Under the pieces are notes generated by a model. It was given only the letters and a program-made list of their open reading frames with translations, ran no database searches and was not told the DNA's origin. Positions 30,878-37,527 of a stretch of 38,086 nucleotides of DNA are shown piece after piece; the stretch's first letter is position 1; every line of letters starts with the position of its first letter. The DNA lies in the NCBI GenBank assembly GCA_016179965.1, contig JACPCF010000020.1:1-38086 (forward strand), read 5' to 3'. The stretch is from Candidatus Rokuibacteriota bacterium (GTDB lineage: Bacteria > Methylomirabilota > Methylomirabilia > Rokubacteriales > CSP1-6). The translations under genes and the position numbers were made by a program.

Positions 30878-32137
30878 CTAATAGGGTCTGGGGGTCGCCT
30901 TGTACTTGGCGTCCGCCGCCGCTTCCGGCCAGATGACCTGGAGCTTGCCCCCTTGCACCTGCATGACGATCGGCTTCTGGGTCCCGAAGCCGTTGGCCTG
31001 CTTGTCCCCCACCTGAACGTTCCAGCTGAAGAAGAGCGGCCCGTAGACGGCCTTGATCGGCTTGGCCTTGTTGTAAGCTCGGATCGTGGCCATCACCTTG
31101 GCCCTGTCCAGGGTGCCCGCGTCCTGGAGGGCGGTCAGGAGGGCTTCCATGCAGTTGTATTTGATGGCCAGCCAGGCAACGTCGTAGGGGTCCACGCCCA
31201 GCCGCTTGGCGACCTTCTCGGCACGGGTGCCGGCGAACCACTTCTTGGCGTTGTAGGTGGCGCCGGTCACCCCTTCGGCCAGCCGCGGGCTCACGCCGGT
31301 GATGAACCCCGCCCCGAGGAATCGGGAGTAGAGGTCCCGGGGCTTCAGCTTCAGCTCCTCGGCCTGCTTCACGAAGGCGATCATCTCCGGCGGCCAGAGG
31401 GAGAGAAAGACGATGTCCGGGTCGAGCGGCTTTATCTTGGCGATGAGGGCTGAGTAGTCGGTGGTGCCGAAGGGCACCTTCTCGTGGAACACCACCTTCA
31501 GACCGGCGCGTCGGGCGAAGTCGTCGGCCCCGCGGCCGACGTCGAGCGTGTGCGGCCGGTCCGAGGAGATGATGGTGACGCTGCTGTACTTGGTGGCCCC
31601 GCGCTTGTTCAGCGCGCCGATCATGTCGAAGTACGTCTCGGACCAGGGGTAGCCGAGCTCCAACACCCCGGCAAACCACTTGAGGTCCCGCGTGAAGAGG
31701 GCCGTGTCGTTGGCCTCGCAGGCCATCATGGGGATGCTCAGCTTTTCCGCCACGGTGGAGGCAGCCATCGTGATGGGGCTGGTCGAGGGCCCGAGGAACA
31801 CGTGCACCTTGTCCGCCGCGTTGAGCTTCTCGTAGAGCTCCACCGACTTGGGCGGCTTGCTCTCGTCGTCGTAGATGACCAGCTCGATGGGCACCTTCGC
31901 GTTGAACTCCTTCAGGAAGATCCCGCCCTCCTCGTTGACAACCTTCGTCCATTCCGTCATGAACTTGAGCATGGGCGGCCCCCACTCCGGGGAGAAGGGC
32001 CCGGTCACGGCCAGGGTGGCGCCGATCCGGATCGTGTCGGGGGCCTTGGCCTGGGTGGAGGCCTCCCGGGTCGGCCCCAGTGCGAGGGCGACGGCCACCA
32101 GGAGCAGCGCGGGGAGCACGAACCATTTGGCTCTCAT
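30878..32137 (-). CDS. ABC transporter substrate-binding protein, LivJ/type 1 periplasmic-binding fold
   Basis: A 419-residue periplasmic receptor with an N-terminal signal peptide (WFVLPALLLVAVALALG) and a mature domain starting near DTIRIGATLAVTGPFSPEWG. The pattern VVNEEGGIF, VIYDDESKP and FLGPSTSPITMAA is that of Leu/Ile/Val-binding-protein-like receptors, many of which bind aromatic acids or other carboxylates rather than amino acids. A promoter (TTGACC-17-TAGAGT) and the ribosome binding site AAGGAGGG lie upstream. Neighbouring oxygenase, SDR and RidA-like genes suggest an aromatic or related carboxylate ligand; this is inference. Confidence 0.93.
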   Translation of the reverse strand: MRAKWFVLPALLLVAVALALGPTREASTQAKAPDTIRIGATLAVTGPFSPEWGPPMLKFMTEWTKVVNEEGGIFLKEFNAKVPIELVIYDDESKPPKSVELYEKLNAADKVHVFLGPSTSPITMAASTVAEKLSIPMMACEANDTALFTRDLKWFAGVLELGYPWSETYFDMIGALNKRGATKYSSVTIISSDRPHTLDVGRGADDFARRAGLKVVFHEKVPFGTTDYSALIAKIKPLDPDIVFLSLWPPEMIAFVKQAEELKLKPRDLYSRFLGAGFITGVSPRLAEGVTGATYNAKKWFAGTRAEKVAKRLGVDPYDVAWLAIKYNCMEALLTALQDAGTLDRAKVMATIRAYNKAKPIKAVYGPLFFSWNVQVGDKQANGFGTQKPIVMQVQGGKLQVIWPEAAADAKYKATPRPY

Positions 32138-32179
32138 AGGGTGTCCCTCCTTGGGAAGAAAAGGCCGAAACGTGCCATG

Positions 32180-32208
32180 ACTCTAGGGGAAAATGGGGGG
32201 CCGGTCAA
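32180..32208 (-). promoter_or_regulatory. Sigma-70-type promoter of the Liv operon
   Basis: On the minus strand TTGACC (32208-32203) is followed by exactly 17 bases and TAGAGT (32185-32180). Transcription would begin near 32173, leaving a leader of about 36 bases that ends with AAGGAGGG before the ATG at 32137. It separates the Liv genes from the RidA-like gene. Confidence 0.6.
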
Positions 32209-32223
32209 GGGGGCTTTGTGCGG

Positions 32224-32631
32224 CTAATCGAACGCCGCGATCCCTTCGATCTCGAGCATGCACCCGGCATCGGCGTCGTAGAGGCCCTTGACCTCCACCA
32301 GGGTCATGGCCGGGTAGTGCTTGCCGAAATACTCGCGGTACACCTGGCCGATCTCCTTGCTGTGGGCCTTGTAGTTGGCCTTGTCGAGCACGTAGATCGT
32401 GAGCTTCACGATGCTGTGGAGCGTGGCGCCCTGGGAGGTCACGAGGGTCTTGATGTTTTCCAGGACCTGGCGGAACTGGGCGACGATGTCGCCCTTGCCG
32501 ACCACGTTGCCGTCCTTGTCGAAGGCGACTTGGCCGGCCATGAAGAGCATCCGCCCGCCGGTGACGGCGAAGGCGTGGGAGTAGCCGACCGGCTTGACCA
32601 TGGCGGGGGGATTGACGGGCGTCTTTGGCAT
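32224..32631 (-). CDS. RidA-family protein lacking the catalytic arginine
   Basis: A 135-residue member of the YjgF/YER057c/UK114 superfamily. Conserved elements are FMAGQVAFDKDGNVVGKGD, QFRQVLENIKTLV, GATLHSIVKLTIYV and the C-terminal LEIEGIAAF. In true RidA the deaminase arginine lies in VARLP; here the matching segment is VEVKGLYDADAG, with Gly instead of Arg, so 2-aminoacrylate deaminase activity is not expected. The start is ATG at 32631 after TAGGAGG. It follows the SDR gene closely, so a role in the same catabolic pathway is likely, as for Rid subfamilies found in aromatic degradation operons. Confidence 0.88.
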   Translation of the reverse strand: MPKTPVNPPAMVKPVGYSHAFAVTGGRMLFMAGQVAFDKDGNVVGKGDIVAQFRQVLENIKTLVTSQGATLHSIVKLTIYVLDKANYKAHSKEIGQVYREYFGKHYPAMTLVEVKGLYDADAGCMLEIEGIAAFD

Positions 32632-32641
32632 TTTGCGCCTC

Positions 32642-33400
32642 CTAAGATCCATCCAAAATAACCGTTTCGCCGTTGCTGCCTTCGTCCCAGAGCAACTTGA
32701 CGGCCGCCGCCGCCACCTCAGCCGGCTCGATCAGCCGGCCGCCCGGGTTGATCCGAGCCATGGCCTGAACGGCCTCGTCGAAGGATTTCCCCGTCTTCGC
32801 CGCGATGGTGCGCGCGCCATTCCAGGTCAGGTCGGTCGCGACGTAACCCGGGCAGAGGGCGTTCACGGTGACCCCTTTGCCGGCCACTTCCATGGCGAGG
32901 GCCCGCGTGAAGCCCACGAGCGCGTGCTTGGAGGTGGCGTAGGCGGTGATGTACGGGGCGCCGTAGAGACCCGCCAGCGAGGCGACGTTGATCACACGCC
33001 CCCAGCGCCGCTCGAGCATTCGGGGCAGCACCTCACGGGTGAGCAGAAAGGGGCCCGTTACGTTGACGCTCAGGTGGCGCTCCCAGAGCGCGGGATCGGT
33101 CTTCGCGAAGGGCGCCGACTCGGCAATACCCGCGTTATTGACGAGAACGTCTATTGGCCCCAGCGCGTCGCTCACCGCTCTGACGGCGGCGGCGATTGCC
33201 TCGGCATCGGTCACGTCGAGGGGCAGGGCCAGCGTCTCCACGCCGAGACGGCGCACCGCCGACACCGTGTCGTCCACCTGGCTCTTTGTCCGCGCGGCGA
33301 CGGCCACCGCGAGGCCCTCCCGCGCGCACGCGAGCGCGACCTCGCGGCCGATCCCGCGCCCACCGCCCGTGACCAGGGCTACCCGACCTTTAAGGCTCAT
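32642..33400 (-). CDS. Classical short-chain dehydrogenase/reductase
   Basis: A 252-residue SDR. Cofactor motif TGGGRGIG (residues 11-18), NNAG (88-91), and the catalytic Ser141, Tyr154 and Lys158 (YATSK) are all present; CPGYVATDLT is the usual C-terminal loop. An Arg after the second strand (AARTKSQ) favours NADP. Length is standard. It lies between the FAD monooxygenase and RidA-like genes and probably oxidises or reduces a pathway hydroxy or keto intermediate. Confidence 0.93.
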   Translation of the reverse strand: MSLKGRVALVTGGGRGIGREVALACAREGLAVAVAARTKSQVDDTVSAVRRLGVETLALPLDVTDAEAIAAAVRAVSDALGPIDVLVNNAGIAESAPFAKTDPALWERHLSVNVTGPFLLTREVLPRMLERRWGRVINVASLAGLYGAPYITAYATSKHALVGFTRALAMEVAGKGVTVNALCPGYVATDLTWNGARTIAAKTGKSFDEAVQAMARINPGGRLIEPAEVAAAAVKLLWDEGSNGETVILDGS

Positions 33401-33409
33401 CGTTTCCTC

Positions 33410-33429
33410 GAGGAGAAGAGGTGAGGGGC
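33410..33429 (+). repeat. Short copy R4 of the dispersed palindrome
   Basis: Twenty bases, GAGGAGAAGAGGTGAGGGGC, identical to 7631-7650 inside R1. It fills the gap between the SDR start and the monooxygenase stop. Without the partner arm it cannot form the full hairpin. Confidence 0.65.
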
Positions 33430-33430
33430 G

Positions 33431-34978
33431 TTATCTGAACGGGGCCCAGGGGGTTACGCGCTCGGGGGCGATCTTGTAGATGCGGCGGATCTCCCCGGGG
33501 AATTTCCAGCCGGGCGGGTACTGATCCCGGCCGAGGTAGCGCCGGGCGAGCTTGTCCAGGTGCTCGTCGGCACCCTCTTCGGTGATCTCCACCACGGGGC
33601 CCCGGACGGCCAGGTAGCGGTTCGGATCGTCCGGGTCCGTGATCTCGAGGGCGACGTAGCGCCGCTGCTCCATGTTCCGGTCCTTCAGCCGCCCCTTGGC
33701 CGAGTTGATCAGGATGTGACGGCCGTCGTAGTCCACCCAGACTGAGGTGACCTGGGGCGTGCCGTCGGGCATCTGGGTGGCGAGGTGGGCGAAGGTCGGC
33801 TTCTGGAAGAGGTCCAGGAACTCCTCGGGGATGGGGCCGGTGGACGGATGCTCCCGGCGCCAGCGGTCGTAGCGCGCGATGAAGGCGGGATCCTTCTGCT
33901 TGAGCCGGTTGTAGCCGACTCGCTTGCTCCGCGTCATCAAGCGGTAGGCAAAGGGTACCGGCTCCAGGTGCAGATGTTCGCCGACGTGCTCCAGCCAGGT
34001 GAGGCTCTCGTAGGCGGCCTGCTGGAACTCGTCCACGATCGGTTTGCGCACCCGCTCGAACGCCTGCAGCGCCTCGTCCACCGTCCCCTGCTCGGCGAAG
34101 CACCCGGCCAGGGCGATGGCGTCCTCGAGCGCGAGCTTCGTCCCGGAGCCGATGGAGAAGTGCGCGGTGTGCAGCGCGTCGCCCAGGAGCACCACGTTCC
34201 GGTGGCGCCAGCGCTTATTCTTCACGAGGGGGAAGTTGAACCACTTGACGAAGTTGTTGGAGAGCAGGGGCCGCCCCTGGAGGTCCTCCTTGAAGACCTC
34301 GGCCAGATAGGCGCAGGTCTCCTCGGGCTGAAGCCTGTCGAAGCCGGCGTGCAGCCACGTTTCCGGGGGACATTCCACGATGAAGGTGCTCATGGTGGGG
34401 CTGAAGCGGTAGGAGTGGGTGATGAAGAGCCCGGCGTCGGCTTGCCGGAAGGTCATCGTCAGGCCGTCGAAAGGCTGCTCAGTGCCAAGCCAGATGTACT
34501 TGTTCTGGCGGAGGTCCACCGAGGGGAGGAAGAAGTCGGCGTAGGTCCGCCTGACGAGGCTGTTGGCGCCATCCGCCCCCACGAGGAGGTCCGACGCGCC
34601 GAGCTCCGACAGGTCGCCCACCGTGGTCCGGAAGCGGATCTCAACGCCGTGCTCCAGGCAGCGCCGGTGGAGGATGTTCAGGAGGGCGAGGCGGGCGATG
34701 CCGTAGAAGCGGTTGCCGCCGACGGTGATCCGCTCCCCCTGGTGGACCACGGCCACGTGGTCCCAGGTCTCGCACCGCCGCGTGATCTCGGTGCAGGTGT
34801 CGGTGTCGCTGTCCCTCAACACCGCCACCGTCCGCTCGGAGAAGACGATCCCCCAGCCGAAGGTGTCGTTGGGTCCGTCGCGCTCGAGGAGGGTGATGGC
34901 GTGCGCGGGGTTCTGCTTCTTCATGAGGAGGGCGAAATAGAGCCCGGCCGGCCCGGCGCCCACGACCGTGATTTTCAT
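33431..34978 (-). CDS. FAD-dependent monooxygenase fused to a PPOX-class (F420/FMN split-barrel) domain
   Basis: A 515-residue two-domain protein. Residues 1 to about 365 form a class A flavin monooxygenase of the salicylyl-CoA/anthraniloyl-CoA hydroxylase type: FAD motif VVGAGPAGLYF (Gly7, Gly9, Gly12), TFGWGIVFS, and LLGDALHTAHFSIGSG (265-280). Residues about 385-505 form a split beta-barrel like F420-dependent PPOX-class enzymes (FQKPTFAHLATQMPDGTPQV, then SVWVDYDGRHILINS and KDRN). In anthraniloyl-CoA monooxygenase the partner domain is an old-yellow-enzyme barrel, so this fusion is different. It heads the operon with SDR and RidA-like genes and probably hydroxylates and reduces an aryl-CoA or aromatic substrate. 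Confidence 0.9.
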   Translation of the reverse strand: MKITVVGAGPAGLYFALLMKKQNPAHAITLLERDGPNDTFGWGIVFSERTVAVLRDSDTDTCTEITRRCETWDHVAVVHQGERITVGGNRFYGIARLALLNILHRRCLEHGVEIRFRTTVGDLSELGASDLLVGADGANSLVRRTYADFFLPSVDLRQNKYIWLGTEQPFDGLTMTFRQADAGLFITHSYRFSPTMSTFIVECPPETWLHAGFDRLQPEETCAYLAEVFKEDLQGRPLLSNNFVKWFNFPLVKNKRWRHRNVVLLGDALHTAHFSIGSGTKLALEDAIALAGCFAEQGTVDEALQAFERVRKPIVDEFQQAAYESLTWLEHVGEHLHLEPVPFAYRLMTRSKRVGYNRLKQKDPAFIARYDRWRREHPSTGPIPEEFLDLFQKPTFAHLATQMPDGTPQVTSVWVDYDGRHILINSAKGRLKDRNMEQRRYVALEITDPDDPNRYLAVRGPVVEITEEGADEHLDKLARRYLGRDQYPPGWKFPGEIRRIYKIAPERVTPWAPFR

Positions 34979-34988
34979 TGCACAAGCG

Positions 34989-34996
34989 ATTATACT
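34989..34996. promoter_or_regulatory. Overlapping divergent -10 boxes
   Basis: ATTATACT contains TATAAT on the minus strand (34994-34989), ten bases before the monooxygenase ATG, and TATACT on the plus strand (34991-34996), fifteen bases before the CoA-transferase ATG. The whole intergenic space is 33 bases and neither gene has a ribosome binding site, so both messages are probably leaderless and the two promoters are mutually exclusive. Confidence 0.5.
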
Positions 34997-35011
34997 ACTG
35001 CCGTTTTCCCG

Positions 35012-36259
35012 ATGGGACGCGCGTTCGAGAAGCTGACGCTTGCCGACGCCGTGGGACGCTTGCGCCTAGGCCAAAGGGTTCTCCTTCCGCCGGGCAGCGC
35101 CGAGCCGACGGCCTTCATCGAGGAACTCTGCCGGCAGGCGGAGCGTCTCGCGCCGCTCACCCTGATGGGCGGGCTCCTCCTCGGCGACTATCCGTTCCTC
35201 AAGCCGGAGCATGCGCGCCACTTCCAGTGGGTCACCTGGCAGCTGATGCCGCCGGCGGTCTCGGCGTGGGAGCGCGGCCGGGTCCGATTCGTCCCGGCGC
35301 GCTACTTCGACGCGGTGAGGCTCTTTGGCCGGGGCGGGCCCTGGGCGCCGGACGCGGTGATCGTGCACGCGACGCCTCCCGACCGCCACGGCTACCTGAG
35401 CCTGGGGGTGTCGGTGAGCTACCCGCTCCCCGCGGCCCGCGAGGCGCCGCTCGTGATCGCCCAGGTCAATCCGCGGATGCCGCGGACGCTCGGCAACGCC
35501 TTCCTTCACCGCTCCCAGATCGACTGCTGGGCCGAGGCCGATTCGCCGCTGGTGGAGTACCCACCCAGCCCCCTGGGGTCCGTGGAGCGGGAGATCGCGG
35601 CCCGGGTGGCCCGGCTGATCCCCGACGGCGCGACAATCCAGCTCGGCATCGGCTCGATCCCCCAGGCCATCATGGAGGCCCTCGGCGATAAGCGGGCCCT
35701 CGGCGTCCACTCGCTCCTGGTGGACCACATGCTGCCGCTGATCGAGAAGGGCGTGATCACCAACACGCGCATCGGCGAGGTGATGGGCACGCGGGCCCTC
35801 TTCGACTTCGTCCACGACAATCCGCTCGTCCGCATGGAGCCCTCGGATATCGTCCACGACCCCCAGGTGGTGGGACGGATCCAGGACTTCATCTCGATCA
35901 ACTCGGCGCTCGAGGTGGATCTCTCGGGCCAGGTGAACGCCGAAAGCGTGGGGGCGCGCCAGCTGGCGGGGATCGGGGGGCAGTTCGATTTCGTCCTCGG
36001 CGCCTCGCGCGCCCCCGGGGGCGCCTCGATCATCGCCCTGCCCTCAACGGGGAAGGGCGGCGCCGTATCCCGGATCGTGGCGCGTCTCGGCGACGGTGCC
36101 GCCGTGACGACCCCGCGCTATCTGGCGGACTGGGTCGTGACGGAGCACGGCGAGGCCCGGCTGACGGGCCTGAGCGTTGCCGAGCGCGCGCGGGCCCTCC
36201 TGGGACTCGCGGATCCGAAGTTTCGCGACGAGCTGGAGCGAAGCCTGGCTACTTCTTGA
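35012..36259 (+). CDS. Acetyl-CoA hydrolase/4-hydroxybutyrate CoA-transferase family protein
   Basis: A 415-residue CoA-transferase family I-like protein. GIGSIPQAIMEALG, VITNTRIGEVMGTRALFDF, INSALEVDLSGQVNAES and GIGGQFDFVLGA are family hallmarks. In 4-hydroxybutyrate CoA-transferases the nucleophile Glu lies in GIHTEM; here the same place reads GVHSLL (His233, Leu235), so the covalent glutamate appears to be missing, and another mechanism or activity must be considered. It is divergent from the CoA-linked monooxygenase operon. Start at 35012 is supported by the TATACT box and by the family N-terminus (FEKLTLADAVGRL); the open frame upstream is only a shadow of the opposite gene. Confidence 0.88.
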   Translation: MGRAFEKLTLADAVGRLRLGQRVLLPPGSAEPTAFIEELCRQAERLAPLTLMGGLLLGDYPFLKPEHARHFQWVTWQLMPPAVSAWERGRVRFVPARYFDAVRLFGRGGPWAPDAVIVHATPPDRHGYLSLGVSVSYPLPAAREAPLVIAQVNPRMPRTLGNAFLHRSQIDCWAEADSPLVEYPPSPLGSVEREIAARVARLIPDGATIQLGIGSIPQAIMEALGDKRALGVHSLLVDHMLPLIEKGVITNTRIGEVMGTRALFDFVHDNPLVRMEPSDIVHDPQVVGRIQDFISINSALEVDLSGQVNAESVGARQLAGIGGQFDFVLGASRAPGGASIIALPSTGKGGAVSRIVARLGDGAAVTTPRYLADWVVTEHGEARLTGLSVAERARALLGLADPKFRDELERSLATS

Positions 36260-36476
36260 GGGCGTGGATCTTCTCGGAGATCTCTTGGTCGGTGGGGAAA
36301 CGATGCGTCTCCCGGTTGTCGTACACGAGCTTGCCGTTGATGGCGACGGTGAAGATGCCGCTGTGGCCCTCTTTGAGGCTGGCGGTGATGCCGAACTCTT
36401 TCTTGATGGCGGCCTGCAGACCGGAGGCCTGGGGGAGGTAGTTTCACTCTCCGCAGTACGTGATCAGGATGTCCAT
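36249..36476 (-). CDS. SelW-like Rdx selenoprotein (TGA = Sec11)
   Basis: A 75-codon thioredoxin-fold Rdx protein with one in-frame TGA at 36446-36444. It reads MDILITYCGE-[TGA]-NYLPQASGLQ and continues through EGHSGIFTVAINGKLVYD, THRFPTDQEI and SEKIHALKK. The CxxU motif (Cys8, Sec11) lies exactly where SelW-like proteins carry CxxC or CxxU after the first strand, and GIFTV, NGKLVY and FP are the family landmarks. AAGGAGG precedes the ATG, and a near-consensus promoter lies upstream. The end overlaps the CoA-transferase by 11 bases. No other stop interrupts the frame. Likely role is thiol redox or selenium-dependent oxidant defence. Confidence 0.88.
36411..36429 (-). promoter_or_regulatory. 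Predicted bacterial SECIS hairpin of the SelW-like gene
   Basis: On the minus strand GGCCT (36429-36425) pairs with AGGCC (36415-36411) around a 9-base loop CCGGTCTGC, whose inner C-G and G-T pairs may shorten it to a loop starting with G. The loop begins 19 nt after the TGA, the same distance as in the OsmC-like gene. The stem is shorter than in that gene. Confidence 0.6.
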
Positions 36477-36508
36477 CCGATCCTCCTTGAAGTGATGACT
36501 GCGCCTTT

Positions 36509-36537
36509 ATCATACGGGTCCTCTGAGGACCTGTCAA
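36509..36537 (-). promoter_or_regulatory. Near-consensus sigma-70 promoter of the SelW-like gene
   Basis: TTGACA (36537-36532), a 17-base spacer and TATGAT (36514-36509) on the minus strand. The spacer contains the perfect palindrome GGTCCTCTGAGGACC. Predicted transcription start is near 36502, about 25 bases before the ATG, with the ribosome binding site AAGGAGG at 36488-36482. This is the strongest promoter match seen in the window. Confidence 0.7.
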
Positions 36538-36547
36538 ACCTTTGACA
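36517..36547. promoter_or_regulatory. Two adjacent perfect palindromes, candidate operators
   Basis: GGTCCTC-T-GAGGACC (36517-36531) fills the spacer of the SelW promoter, and TGTCAAA-CC-TTTGACA (36532-36547) covers its -35 box and reaches the first base of the nucleoside hydrolase start codon. They lie back to back. A dimeric regulator bound to either would block the SelW promoter; the second would also cover the start of the divergent gene. Confidence 0.5.
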
Positions 36548-37527
36548 TGGCCATCCGGCTCCTGATCGACACCGATCCGGGGATTGACGACGCCCTCGCG
36601 CTGCTCCTGGCGTTCCGGTCCCCGGAGTGCTCGGTGGAGGCCATCACCACCGTCGCCGGCAACGTCGGCGTGGAGCGGAGCACGCTGAACGCGTTCAGAA
36701 TTCTGGAGGCGGCGAAGCCTTCGCGCGCGCCGGTCGTCGGGCGCGGGGCCGACAAGCCCCTCGCGCGCTCTCTCGTGTCCGCCCCCCACGTTCACGGCGA
36801 CGACGGGTTGGGCAATCTGGGCGAGCTGCGCGAGGCCGACGGGAGCCTCCGCTATCCGAAGCCGCGCCTCGCCCTGTCGCCCCTCGACGGCCCGGGCCTG
36901 ATCCTCGATACCATCGACCGCTTTCCGGCGGAACTCGTTCTGGTGGCCCTCGGGCCGCTGACCAACGTCGCCCTGGCGCTCCAGCGGGATGCCCGGCGGA
37001 TGGCGCTGCTGCGGCGGGTCGTGATCATGGGTGGGGCGGTCGGGGTGCCGGGAAACGTCACGCCGGCGGCCGAGTTCAATTTCTACGTGGATCCCGAGGC
37101 GGCGGCCCAAGTGCTGGCCTCCGGGCTGCCCGTCGAGCTCGTCCCGCTTGACGTCACCCAGAGCGCCATCCTTCCGCGCAGCGTCCTCGAGCAGCGGCTC
37201 GCCATGTGTCCGGATCCGCTCGCCCGGTTCATCACCGACATGACCCAGCGCGGATTTCAGTTCGCCGAGGAGATCGGCGAGGGAGGGATCACCCTCCACG
37301 ATCCCGTGGCGCTGGGGATCGCGCTGGCGCCATCCCTGACCCACTTCGAATCGCTCCACGTGGCTGTGGAGTGCGAGGGGGCGCTGACGCGCGGGGTGTC
37401 GGTGGCCGACCGGCGCGCCATTCCGGTGGGGCGCAAGGCGCCCGCCACCTGCCGGGTGGCGCGCTGGCTGCGGACGGACGCGTTCCTCGACCTCTTCCTC
37501 AATCGGCTATGCCCCGCGTCCTCGTAA
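36547..37527 (+). CDS. Inosine-uridine-type nucleoside hydrolase
   Basis: A 326-residue N-ribohydrolase cleaving nucleosides to base and ribose in the cytoplasm. The calcium-binding aspartate cluster is DTDPGIDDA (Asp8, Asp10, Asp14, Asp15), followed by TTVAGNVGV, HGDDGLGNL, the substrate loop GGAVGVPGNVTPAAEFNFYV split around Asn residues, and the C-terminal TLHDPVAL with the base-protonating histidine region. No ribosome binding site precedes the ATG. It overlaps the ribokinase start by 19 bases; together they form a ribose-salvage pair. Confidence 0.93.
   Translation: MAIRLLIDTDPGIDDALALLLAFRSPECSVEAITTVAGNVGVERSTLNAFRILEAAKPSRAPVVGRGADKPLARSLVSAPHVHGDDGLGNLGELREADGSLRYPKPRLALSPLDGPGLILDTIDRFPAELVLVALGPLTNVALALQRDARRMALLRRVVIMGGAVGVPGNVTPAAEFNFYVDPEAAAQVLASGLPVELVPLDVTQSAILPRSVLEQRLAMCPDPLARFITDMTQRGFQFAEEIGEGGITLHDPVALGIALAPSLTHFESLHVAVECEGALTRGVSVADRRAIPVGRKAPATCRVARWLRTDAFLDLFLNRLCPASS

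Noticed and set aside
33785-35011. N-terminal extension of the CoA-transferase frame through the opposite monooxygenase gene
   Set aside because: The 409 extra codons are antisense to conserved monooxygenase sequence; the family N-terminus begins at 35012.
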